Below are positions 12,501-21,526 of a DNA stretch of 64,000 nt, in pieces. Made by a program: the position numbers and the translations under genes. The notes under the pieces were generated by a model. That model saw only the letters and a list, made by a program, of their open reading frames with translations, was not told where the DNA came from and made no database searches. The stretch is from Amylostereum areolatum (lineage: Eukaryota; Basidiomycota; Agaricomycetes; Russulales; Stereaceae): assembly GCA_012932865.1 (NCBI GenBank), contig SAXG01000057.1, forward strand, positions 1 to 64,000. Reading direction: 5' to 3'. The stretch's first letter is position 1. Each line of letters starts with the position of its first letter.

Positions 12501-13672
12501 TACGCCGTTGGGACTCGCTCAGAGAAGGTCTGTTCCTTTTTCTTAGCGTGCTCTTCAATTGCAATGTCCGATGCATGGGTCCGGATGTGGTATGTCGCTT
12601 TGTAGCCATCCCAGTCGAAGGCAAACAGCTGCTCGTCCTTTTCCATGTGGACTGGCTCTTCCTCCTCCTCTTCATCATCATCGATATTGAGGAGGGGAGG
12701 GGGACGAGAGCAGCTGATAGGGCATCGGTCGAATTCAATTGACCCGGATTTCCAGTCGATGTGAGGGTTGTGCTTCTTTAGCCACTCATGTCCAATGAAA
12801 AGGTCCGTATCTCCTAGATTGGAGACCGCCAGGTCAATGTTTTCTTCATGGTCTTGAATATTTAGGCGAAGTGTGACATATTCCGTGATGGGACCTCCTG
12901 TGTTGAGAGTGCCGTCTGCATTTCGTACTGGGATTGGGCGAGCAGTCCGTCGCGTGGGGATGTGATTTTCCTGCACAAACTTCGTGTTGATACACGAGCC
13001 AGTGCAACCACTGTCCAGGAGTGCGAGAGCTTTGACAATGCGCTTGGAATCTACCACCAGTTGTGTGGGAATGACCGTTTGTTCCTTGGCGCTGGAGGAG
13101 CGTATGAACTGCATAGGAGTGGCGAGCTCTAGTAGAGCTTGACATGCTAACTCGTCTCCCATGCCAGTTATTTCCTTGATGGCTTCATAAGTAGCCTCGT
13201 CACGGCGTCGGTGGTGTGTCCAGATGCGAAGGATTGCAATCGCACTTTCGGGTTTGTCTTCCCTTAAGCGACGAAGTGTCCATTGAGCCGTTCCAGGTGC
13301 CATATAACATGATTTGGGCGCCGTGCCCCTTCCATCGCACGGCGTTGTCCCTGACTTCACAGGGTCCATATCCAAAACCGAGTCCGTATCCAAAGCCGTA
13401 TCCAAAACTGAAGCCGAAACCGAAGCCATATCCAAAGCCGAAGGCTCACAAATCGAAGCCTGAGTATCTAAAATAACAACGGGACGCGTGCCCGTACCGA
13501 TAGAGTCCGTAAGAGAAGTCATAATGGGGATATCCCCCTGTAGTAGTACAGTCCGAATCAACAATGCGCATATGTAAACGAGAACCAGGCCACCGAGGCG
13601 CCACAAAACCAGACGAGCGAGAAACAGAAACTTGGGCTTCAGATGCCGTGTACATCGTCAGCCCCCTCAAAA
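9493..13672 (-). pseudogene. pol of family 1 chromovirus, left copy (two frameshifts)
   Basis: Protease (DSGCTGS), reverse transcriptase (YLDDILIF), RNase H, HHCC zinc-binding domain, integrase core and chromodomain are all encoded, as in the right copy. An extra base at 13539 separates the N-terminus from the rest. An extra base at 10517 splits the integrase between the residues EYLR and EVVPHH, so the last roughly 340 residues including the chromodomain are in another frame. The copy cannot make a full polyprotein unless these are sequencing errors. Confidence 0.88.
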
Positions 13673-15632
13673 ACCCTCCTTCTTCTCCTCCACCTTCGGC
13701 TGAGCTTGAAGCGCGTCCATCACGCTTTTCCGATCTTCGGCCGACAGGCTCCTAGCCCAGGCGGTGGGCGTTTCGAACGTCTGTGCTCGAGCCTCCCGCT
13801 TTGGTGGTTCCGTGTACCGGTCCCTCCCCCACATGTCTCGGATGTTTTTCACGTCCACCCTGCAGTCCCGCATCCTGGTGGCCATTCTGTCCGCAGCGGA
13901 AGCATCGCCCCTTGATGTCGACACGGTTGACGTCCATCGGCTGACCTTTGCCACCGTGCACCGTGCCGGTTCCATCGCGGCGCCATGGGACCTGCCCCCC
14001 TTGTTGCCCATTGGACGATCCTTGTCCTTTGGGTTTTTGGTTCTGCACGGGTCCACTGCGCTGGGTCTTAAGGTCCTCCCGCTCTTGTCGCAGACCGTCG
14101 ATCAGGATGATGCGCTCTTTGAGGTCCTCATATTTCTGAGGAACGTGACCGCTGTCGTAGATGGAGTCGATGGTCCGATAGTAGACGTTGTGTTTGAGCA
14201 GCTGCATGAGGTGGATAGGGTCCTGCGCCGTGGAGTATCCTGCCTTCCTTGCAAGTTGCTCGAACTTGGCGAAGTATTCATGGGCAGTGGTACCCTTCGT
14301 CTGTTTGAACCCATCCAGTTCGACTGCGGCACGGTGCTGCTCATTGACGTCGGTGAAGGCCCCTTTGAGTGCTTTGTGGAAGTCCACCCAGGCGACCATG
14401 GCTCCATTGGCCAAGTGTGCATCCTCATACTCGGCCTTCCAGGTGCGTGCTGCCTCCCCCGTCATGTAGGTGAGAATGAAGAGGACTTTGTCCTTGTCCG
14501 TCACGAGGTCATCCTCAGCGGCTCGCATGTATTCCTCGCACGACCGCATCCAGTCATTGAAGTCCTCTCGTTTCCCAGAGAAGCCTTCAGGGGTTTTCGC
14601 GTGGACTTTCTTTCGGGGGGGTCTGGCGGCGGCGGCGGCTGGGGCACTAATAGTGACCGCAGGGGGGTTGACGGTGATGGGGGGGGCCGTGACGTTGATG
14701 GTGGGGGGTGGCAGGTTGAGGGCGGCAACAAGCACGGCAGGGATGGCGACCCATTGGCCATTTACTTCCATGAGCCAGGCATCGTCGGTGCCGTTATTCA
14801 TGTGTTGGATGGGAGAGCCAGTTTGGCCGATGACGATGTTCCATGTTCCACCGATCTCGGTGCAGTTGGCAAGTTCGGCGGGGAGAGGGGGTTGGGGGTC
14901 GGTGCGGATCCACTGGGCAGCCATGATTGGTTCGTCGAGGTCGGAGAAGTCTTCGTCGGTGACAGGCGGTAGGGCGGAGGCGGCGATGAGGTTGAAGTCG
15001 GCTTCAGTGAGGTCGTCTTGGCTTTCGTTGGCGAAGTACCAACTGATGCCACTTGTTTGGGTTGCTACAAAGGCGACTTCGACAGTGGTGTCTCCGAGTT
15101 GGACAAAGAAGTCGTTTCCTCGTTCAGTGAAGCCTAGAGGGAGGGGATATATGTAGCAGTTTTCGTCCTCAACGTCGGTGTCGGAGTCAGAACTGGAGTC
15201 GGAGCCGTTGAGTCCGAACGAGGGAATTGTTTATAAGTGGGTGAGGTTGATGACCTCTGGCTGGGTGAGGTCGATGACCTCTGGCTCTGGTGTGGGGCTG
15301 GGGGTGTTGCCTGGTGTAAGGAGGCGGTGGGTGTGTCGAGTGTCCACTGGTATTTTCTCGTTGGGCGCGTAGAAGGACTTTGGGGGTTGCTCGAGTTTGT
15401 AGCGGTAGGTGGCGTATGGGCAGGAGTAGACGTAGAGGTTTCCGTTTCCTTGTTCGCTTATTTTGAGGCGATAGAAGTGGATGTCTATGATGGAGTCTTC
15501 AAGTTCTTCTACGCCGAGGGCGACCTTCCAATTGTGCCAGGCCCAAGGGTCTTTAGATTCGTTGATGAGGGAGATGATAGCGTCGTGGCTGATGGGGATG
15601 AATTCTTGTACTTGCGAGCGCCAATCTTCCAT
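13667..15632 (-). pseudogene. gag of family 1 chromovirus, left copy (frameshifted)
   Basis: Mirror of the right-arm gag at 21527-23491. It shares the in-frame TAA between the N-terminal part and the main gag domain. An extra base at 13874/13875 hits the zinc knuckle: CFRCGQNGH is kept, but the last cysteine and the rest of the protein are out of frame. The -1 slip site AAAACCC (complement of GGGTTTT) is at 13670-13676, next to the normal gag stop. Confidence 0.85.
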
Positions 15633-16103
15633 GCACGAGCCCCCAGTCGAAATGGTTACTCTGTGCGGCAAGGGAAGATTTTGTCGAGGGAAGGTGGTTC
15701 TGTTATGAGATCGCAAGACGGTCTGCCTCAGTCTTCTCGACCTGTTGGCTGTCTCTTCGTCTAGGGGACACGAGCCCAAAGACTTCCTAGACCGCTTTCC
15801 TTTCGCCGCTTTTACTCGTTTCCTACACCAAAGGTGCACCTTCTACTGTCACCTCTGAGCTTTCAACTCCTGGTATTGGAGAGTCTCGAGTAGGTGTAAC
15901 GTTTCGAGGAAACGTCAAGCCGGCACCGGTATACGTGCGCACGACCACAATGTCAGGGTAACGAGTCGCGTACTCTGGGGGCAACGGTCTAGGGCGGCAC
16001 GGGGGAAGAACAAGGTCAGTACCAGACGGGTACTACTACTACTACGCTACAGTACGTAGGGACGGTCGTAGGGTGGTGCAAGAGTAAACAGATCTCGAGC
16101 TTA

Positions 16104-16561
16104 TGTCAGCAACGACTAGTGCGACAGCACCAAGTTACGACACAGCTGACTAGAAGATGAGGACGACAGAGGAGAGCCGATCAGACACGGCGACAGACGA
16201 GGGAAAGCAAGCAAAGTCGGTAGAATTGACTAGCTCGAGATAAGGAATATGTACAGCGAGAGCGAGCCTTATATACACAAGAGGAGAGAGACTTAGGTAA
16301 GCAACCAATACACGGCGATCAGTAAGCAGACCAAGTATAAGTAAGCAGTCGTATGTAAAAGAGCACAGCATGAGTCAGTATCGTACAGCATGAGTCAAGA
16401 GAAAGGAGTCAGACCCGGACCGAGATGAGTCACGTGGGTCCGGGCGGGATATAGATGAGCCGGGTCCGGGCCAAGGTGGAGCCGGACCGGTGATAAGTCG
16501 ATAAGTCCTAAAGCGTGTAACCGATGTAAAGTAAAAAGAAAATTATAGACCGTTCATGACA
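16104..16561 (-). repeat. 5' LTR of left chromovirus
   Basis: 458 bp, ends TGT...ACA, mirror of 20598-21055. Followed on its outer side by the CTTTC target duplication. Confidence 0.94.
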
Positions 16562-16739
16562 CTTTCATACTTGGTAAATTTAGTAGGTAATTTGGTTAAC
16601 TATGCAATTACTTGTGAAATCACGACTTAGCGGATTTCGGATACATATAGTCACGTGACTCTTCAGTTATGTTGACGCTCGACGCCGCGTTGTCTCTTTG
16701 TCTTCAACCACGACAATCTGTCGTTCGTTGGGGACCTCG

Positions 16740-17402
16740 GCCTAGTCGCCGTCGCCGCTGCCTTCGTCGCCGCCGCCTTCGTCGCCCTCACCCTCGCCCT
16801 CGTCGCCCTTGCCCTCGCCGTCGGCGCCCTCGCCCTCGCCCTCGTCGCCCTTGCCCTTGCCCTCATCGCCCTCGCCCTCATCGCCCTCGCCCTTGCCCTC
16901 ATCGCCCTCGCCCTCGCCTTCAATGACTTCCCCGCCGCCCTCAACGACCTCGCCGCCACCCTCAACGCCCACACCCGTCGTCCTCCACGCCAACGCATGC
17001 GTCACCCCCAACGCCAATGCGCGTCACCCCCAACGCCAACGCCTTTGTCACCCCATGGCGACGCGCGTCACCCCCACCCCCCACGCCCTCATTACTCACA
17101 CCCTCGTCACTCCCCGCGCCCTCGTCATCCACAAGGCCCACGGCCTCGTCACCCCCCAACGATCTCACTGTCGCACTCGGTGCCCACGCCCGTCGCCCTC
17201 AACGCCCGCGCCTGTCGCCCCCATGGCGACACGCGTTGTCCCCACCGCCGATGGCCTCGTCACCGCCGACGGCTTCATCGCCCCCCACACCCTCGTATCT
17301 CCCCATGCCCTCATCACTCCCTACGGTCTCGTTATCCCCCAACGCTCACGCGCGTGTCGCCCGCCAACGCCAACGTGTGTCGCCCCCAGCGCTGACGGCC
17401 TC
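16740..17402. repeat. GC-rich minisatellite (GCCCTCGTC-like units), left arm
   Basis: Imperfect tandem units built on GCCCTC(G/A)TC and CACCCCCAACGCC. They give proline/serine- or glycine/glutamate-rich open frames on both strands that are not genes. Mirrored at 19757-20420. Confidence 0.8.
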
Positions 17403-17611
17403 TGTTAAGGACGGTCCTTATCACGTGACAAGCGGCTCAGGCTACAGTACTCGTGTGGATGAGAGGTGGGATCAGGTGATCCAGACGTCTCGGCTATACG
17501 AAGTTAGAGGTCGATAAGCGAAGCAGTAAGTCTTCACAGAAGACTTAGGCGAGCTTTCGACTTAGTTACTTTATGCTCTCTTTAGTAGTTTTAAGAGGAG
17601 GTTCTATTTAG
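17403..17611 (-). repeat. Truncated LTR (family 2), palindrome edge in left arm
   Basis: Reverse complement of the terminal roughly 208 bp of the full LTR at 19220-19756. The outer end TGTTAAGG is intact; the inner side stops at 17611, where homology between the arms ends. The first 37 bp also equal the LTR end at 63964-64000. Confidence 0.9.
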
Positions 17612-18118
17612 GACGAACCAACCACGTGGACGCAAGAGAAGTGGGACGCGATTCCCTCGAAGCCGCGGAAACGCTGCTGGAAATGCGGCAAGCGAGGCCA
17701 TCTCCGCCGAGATTGTCCCCGTCGCAAGGGCGCTCCCCCTCACTTCCCCCGATCTCGGTCCTGCTATCCCCTCCGACCACAGACTCCTCTTCCTCACCCT
17801 CGCCCGGACCGTCCGGATATCAGTTACGGTCCAGGAACACTGATGTCCCACCCCCACCTCCGACGTACCGACGCTACCGCCCGCGCCCACAGGCAGCTTC
17901 TGGGATTCCTCACGCGACGCGAGAGCCTGACGCACGAAGCCGCCCAACACGCCACTGAGCAGTGGCTGTACTGGGAGGACGCAATGCTCCGCACTCAACA
18001 AGAACCACCCTCGCGCTTCAATCACTCCTGGCGCGTCGACGATCTCTTCTGGAAGGAGACAGATTGGGACTTGCAGGAAGCGGAGGAGTCGAAGGATCAC
18101 TGGCCGGAGCCTTGGTAA
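17612..18118 (+). CDS. Zinc-knuckle ORF fragment of family 2 retroelement
   Basis: Open from 17612 (a TAG lies just before, formed at the palindrome edge) to a TAA at 18116-18118, about 168 codons. Near the N-terminus is a perfect CCHC knuckle, CWKCGKRGHLRRDC, within an Arg/Lys-rich stretch. A proline-rich linker follows, then a Trp-rich acidic tail ending in EPW. No ATG precedes the knuckle, so this is the C-terminal part of a larger protein cut by the rearrangement. It lies upstream of two small ORFs and an LTR of the same orientation. The role is inferred to be nucleic-acid binding, as in Gag. Which complete ORF it belonged to is unknown; the coiled-coil ORF after pol at 56295-57865 is one candidate. 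Confidence 0.7.
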   Translation, partial: DEPTTWTQEKWDAIPSKPRKRCWKCGKRGHLRRDCPRRKGAPPHFPRSRSCYPLRPQTPLPHPRPDRPDISYGPGTLMSHPHLRRTDATARAHRQLLGFLTRRESLTHEAAQHATEQWLYWEDAMLRTQQEPPSRFNHSWRVDDLFWKETDWDLQEAEESKDHWPEPW

Positions 18119-18527
18119 GCGCACGGACGAACTTTTACCCATCATATGCACTCGGACTTTCTCCATCATCATCATCATCATCATCATCATTGTCGTCACG
18201 CTTTCACGACTCATCGTTACGATACTCTTCGGACTGATCACGGACTGCGCCCTCACTCGTACGCATATTTTCCTCGGACTTCTCTACTGTACCGGTTCCT
18301 ATCGCTATGAGGAAGGCGAAACGCTTGGTATTCTCTACGCGACGCGCTGGCCGCGCCGTTTACTTACGACTCAGTTTTGATTATGTACAAATCATCGCTT
18401 ACGATTGCTGGCAATGATTACATCATTGCCCCTCCGCATCGTAAGGATAAAAGGGAAAGCTATAAAGACCACAACACCCTGAGACATCGTCTAAACAAAC
18501 CCACTCGCACCACCCACACCAACCGAT
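18119..18527 (+). promoter_or_regulatory. Spacer region with TATA box before small ORF
   Basis: A CAT trinucleotide run lies at about 18163-18190. TATAAAG at 18461-18467 sits 67 nt before the ATG at 18528. This resembles a private promoter inside the element. Confidence 0.45.
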
Positions 18528-18902
18528 ATGTCTTCCACCCTCGCCCCCTCATCGCGCAACCTCTCCACCACCGACTCCACTCCTCACACCACTCCTCCTC
18601 CCTCGCCCGTCCCTTCGCGCACTCCCACGCCCGACCCACGCGACGACGAACTCCTTCGTCATCTCAAGCGAGTCACGGAGCTCCTAAGCCGTCCGGACGT
18701 CGCTCGCGCCCTGAAGAGGCCGAGAAGCCTCGACGAAGAAGCACTGCAGGAATCGAAGCGGAGGTGCGGCATCAAAGGAGTCTTCAAGAGGCATGGACCC
18801 CGGTTCAGAGACCCCGACGACCCCGTCATGACGGCGAGGATAGGGCATAGGCTGGGATCTCCCACGATAGACAAAGAAGATATGAAAGTAGTAGAGTCGT
18901 AG
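18528..18902 (+). CDS. Small Pro/Ser-rich then basic ORF in element 3' region
   Basis: 124 codons starting MSSTLAPSS. The first 40 residues are Ser/Thr/Pro-rich. The second half has an amphipathic, Arg/Lys-rich stretch (LLRHLKRVTELLSRPDVA) and a basic patch. No family is recognised. A TATAAAG lies 67 nt upstream of the ATG and another TATAAAG follows the stop, before the next ORF. The position between the CCHC fragment and the 3' LTR marks it as an accessory ORF of the retroelement rather than a host gene. It could be a chance ORF; the upstream TATA and the sensible start are the only support. Confidence 0.45.
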   Translation: MSSTLAPSSRNLSTTDSTPHTTPPPSPVPSRTPTPDPRDDELLRHLKRVTELLSRPDVARALKRPRSLDEEALQESKRRCGIKGVFKRHGPRFRDPDDPVMTARIGHRLGSPTIDKEDMKVVES

Positions 18903-18947
18903 GTAAAACGGTAGAATAGAATTCTATCGTTGAGGTCCGGACAAGGA

Positions 18948-18954
18948 TATAAAG
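18948..18954 (+). promoter_or_regulatory. TATA-like box before membrane-protein ORF
   Basis: TATAAAG, 39 nt before the ATG at 18987. It has the same form as the box at 18461-18467. Confidence 0.4.
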
Positions 18955-18986
18955 AGTGAACATCAGAAAGCGACAAACCCAGAAGC

Positions 18987-19358
18987 ATGATGCAATCAGC
19001 ACAATCACCCGATCTTGCGATTTTCAATACGCCCACTCCACGCTGGCTCATCGCCGTCATCAGCATCATCGTAGGACTTACGATCCTCACGTTCATCGCA
19101 TCAACAATATTCCTTCTCCAATGGCGGAGAGCGAGCGATCGACAGCATGTTCAAGACATCCCACTAGAACCGCTTCGATTCAGGAATCTACGAGACGTAG
19201 ATTCTAGAGAGGGGGATAGTGTTACAACTTGTCCAAGGTACTTCATTTTCCATTGCCTTACTAGGAAGGACGTCGCTAAACGACGGATTACGACTGTACC
19301 CCAGCTCGTAACCGTCTCAACGACGCTGCCACAGATCGTCACCGTCTCGACGGCATAG
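18987..19358 (+). CDS. Small single-pass membrane protein ORF next to 3' LTR
   Basis: 123 codons starting MMQSAQS. After about 18 residues comes one strong hydrophobic segment of roughly 27 residues (from WLIAVISIIVG to IFLLQW), followed at once by RRASDR. This positive flank would place the C-terminus in the cytosol. The frame then crosses the polypurine tract (19205-19219) and ends about 46 codons inside the LTR. A TATAAAG box precedes the ATG. The place just before the 3' LTR is where env-like genes sit in some Ty3 elements. No glycoprotein features (cysteines, furin site) are present, so calling it env would be unsupported. Confidence 0.5.
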   Translation: MMQSAQSPDLAIFNTPTPRWLIAVISIIVGLTILTFIASTIFLLQWRRASDRQHVQDIPLEPLRFRNLRDVDSREGDSVTTCPRYFIFHCLTRKDVAKRRITTVPQLVTVSTTLPQIVTVSTA

Positions 19359-19756
19359 CCTCGACGGTGCCACAGATCGTCACCGTCCCAACGGCATAGC
19401 CTCGACGGTGCCACAGTTCGTCTCCATAGATACTTGATACAACCGTCGCCGAATGTACATATATTTACTCGACCTCCTTTCCTATAAAAGGAGGCTCAAC
19501 GAGCGAGCTATTCCCCAGCTCGTTCTCTTTGTAAATACAGGACTGTTCTAAATAGAACCTCCTCTTAAAACTACTAAAGAGAGCATAAAGTAACTAAGTC
19601 GAAAGCTCGCCTAAGTCTTCTGTGAAGACTTACTGCTTCGCTTATCGACCTCTAACTTCGTATAGCCGAGACGTCTGGATCACCTGATCCCACCTCTCAT
19701 CCACACGAGTACTGTAGCCTGAGCCGCTTGTCACGTGATAAGGACCGTCCTTAACA
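19220..19756 (+). repeat. Full LTR of family 2 retroelement
   Basis: 537 bp, TGTTACAAC...CCTTAACA, preceded by a polypurine tract (AGAGAGGGGGATAG). It contains about 2.5 tandem copies of a 41-bp unit (about 19316-19420) and TATAAAA at 19493-19499. The stretch AGCTCGTTCT (19517-19526), 24 nt after the TATA box, is the likely transcript start. Its terminal 208 bp form the inner edge of the right palindrome arm. Confidence 0.85.
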
Positions 19757-20420
19757 GAGGCCGTCAGCGCTGGGGGCGACACACGTTGGCGTTGGCGGGC
19801 GACACGCGCGTGAGCGTTGGGGGATAACGAGACCGTAGGGAGTGATGAGGGCATGGGGAGATACGAGGGTGTGGGGGGCGATGAAGCCGTCGGCGGTGAC
19901 GAGGCCATCGGCGGTGGGGACAACGCGTGTCGCCATGGGGGCGACAGGCGCGGGCGTTGAGGGCGACGGGCGTGGGCACCGAGTGCGACAGTGAGATCGT
20001 TGGGGGGTGACGAGGCCGTGGGCCTTGTGGATGACGAGGGCGCGGGGAGTGACGAGGGTGTGAGTAATGAGGGCGTGGGGGGTGGGGGTGACGCGCGTCG
20101 CCATGGGGTGACAAAGGCGTTGGCGTTGGGGGTGACGCGCATTGGCGTTGGGGGTGACGCATGCGTTGGCGTGGAGGACGACGGGTGTGGGCGTTGAGGG
20201 TGGCGGCGAGGTCGTTGAGGGCGGCGGGGAAGTCATTGAAGGCGAGGGCGAGGGCGATGAGGGCAAGGGCGAGGGCGATGAGGGCGAGGGCGATGAGGGC
20301 AAGGGCAAGGGCGACGAGGGCGAGGGCGAGGGCGCCGACGGCGAGGGCAAGGGCGACGAGGGCGAGGGTGAGGGCGACGAAGGCGGCGGCGACGAAGGCA
20401 GCGGCGACGGCGACTAGGCC
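19757..20420. repeat. GC-rich minisatellite, right arm
   Basis: Mirror of 16740-17402, with units such as GAGGGCGAGGGCGATGAG. Both strands have long spurious open frames rich in Gly/Glu or Pro/Ser. No gene is supported. 20421-20597 is AT-rich, contains CACGTG near 20502, and ends with the GAAAG target duplication. Confidence 0.8.
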
Positions 20421-20597
20421 GAGGTCCCCAACGAACGACAGATTGTCGTGGTTGAAGACAAAGAGACAACGCGGCGTCGAGCGTCAACATAACTGAAGAG
20501 TCACGTGACTATATGTATCCGAAATCCGCTAAGTCGTGATTTCACAAGTAATTGCATAGTTAACCAAATTACCTACTAAATTTACCAAGTATGAAAG

Positions 20598-21055
20598 TGT
20601 CATGAACGGTCTATAATTTTCTTTTTACTTTACATCGGTTACACGCTTTAGGACTTATCGACTTATCACCGGTCCGGCTCCACCTTGGCCCGGACCCGGC
20701 TCATCTATATCCCGCCCGGACCCACGTGACTCATCTCGGTCCGGGTCTGACTCCTTTCTCTTGACTCATGCTGTACGATACTGACTCATGCTGTGCTCTT
20801 TTACATACGACTGCTTACTTATACTTGGTCTGCTTACTGATCGCCGTGTATTGGTTGCTTACCTAAGTCTCTCTCCTCTTGTGTATATAAGGCTCGCTCT
20901 CGCTGTACATATTCCTTATCTCGAGCTAGTCAATTCTACCGACTTTGCTTGCTTTCCCTCGTCTGTCGCCGTGTCTGATCGGCTCTCCTCTGTCGTCCTC
21001 ATCTTCTAGTCAGCTGTGTCGTAACTTGGTGCTGTCGCACTAGTCGTTGCTGACA
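20598..21055 (+). repeat. 5' LTR of right chromovirus
   Basis: 458 bp, TGTCATG...GCTGACA. TATATAAG at 20884. The stretch ATCTCGAGCT at 20918-20927 is complementary to the sequence just after the LTR. Confidence 0.95.
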
Positions 21056-21057
21056 TA

Positions 21058-21067
21058 AGCTCGAGAT
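21058..21067 (+). promoter_or_regulatory. Putative self-priming primer-binding site, family 1
   Basis: AGCTCGAGAT lies 2 nt after the 5' LTR. It is the exact complement of ATCTCGAGCT at 20918-20927, about 34 nt after the TATA box and so near the expected 5' end of the transcript. No TGG of a normal tRNA-type site is present. This matches the self-primed mechanism known for the Tf1/sushi group. Confidence 0.6.
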
Positions 21068-21526
21068 CTGTTTACTCTTGCACCACCCTACGACCGTCCC
21101 TACGTACTGTAGCGTAGTAGTAGTAGTACCCGTCTGGTACTGACCTTGTTCTTCCCCCGTGCCGCCCTAGACCGTTGCCCCCAGAGTACGCGACTCGTTA
21201 CCCTGACATTGTGGTCGTGCGCACGTATACCGGTGCCGGCTTGACGTTTCCTCGAAACGTTACACCTACTCGAGACTCTCCAATACCAGGAGTTGAAAGC
21301 TCAGAGGTGACAGTAGAAGGTGCACCTTTGGTGTAGGAAACGAGTAAAAGCGGCGAAAGGAAAGCGGTCTAGGAAGTCTTTGGGCTCGTGTCCCCTAGAC
21401 GAAGAGACAGCCAACAGGTCGAGAAGACTGAGGCAGACCGTCTTGCGATCTCATAACAGAACCACCTTCCCTCGACAAAATCTTCCCTTGCCGCACAGAG
21501 TAACCATTTCGACTGGGGGCTCGTGC

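Larger units (their letters stand above)
9042..16561 (-). mobile_element. Ty3 chromovirus (family 1), left-arm copy, frameshifted
   Basis: Complete LTR retrotransposon flanked by CTTTC on both sides. The LTRs are 9042-9500 (3') and 16104-16561 (5'). The insertion point and target duplication are identical to those of the right-arm copy, so the element was present before the duplication. Single extra bases in gag (13874/13875), at the start of pol (13539) and before the second part of the integrase (10517) break the reading frames. The 3' LTR also has one extra G near 9108. All of these are absent from the right copy. Confidence 0.95.
1..17611. repeat. Left arm of giant imperfect inverted repeat
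   Basis: This segment is the reverse complement of 19549-42225. Position 1 pairs with 42225, 1866 with 40361, 1867 with 35266, and 17611 with 19549. The outer end is not reached, so the duplication continues past the window start. The arms are near-identical, with scattered substitutions, single-base indels and one 5094-bp deletion in this arm at 1866/1867. All genes and transposons here have a mirror copy on the opposite strand in the right arm. Confidence 0.97.

Noticed and set aside
13764..14972. 402-codon open frame on the plus strand over left gag (and 22187-23515 minus over right gag)
   Set aside because: Antisense shadow of gag; Leu/Gly/Val-rich with no features of its own.
16742..17517. 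Several Pro/Ser- and Gly/Glu-rich frames (mirror 19642-20417)
   Set aside because: Minisatellite translation artefacts, open on several frames of both strands.
18987..19358. Membrane ORF as a retroviral-type envelope gene
   Set aside because: Only one hydrophobic segment, no cysteine pattern, signal peptide or cleavage site; kept as an unnamed membrane-protein ORF.
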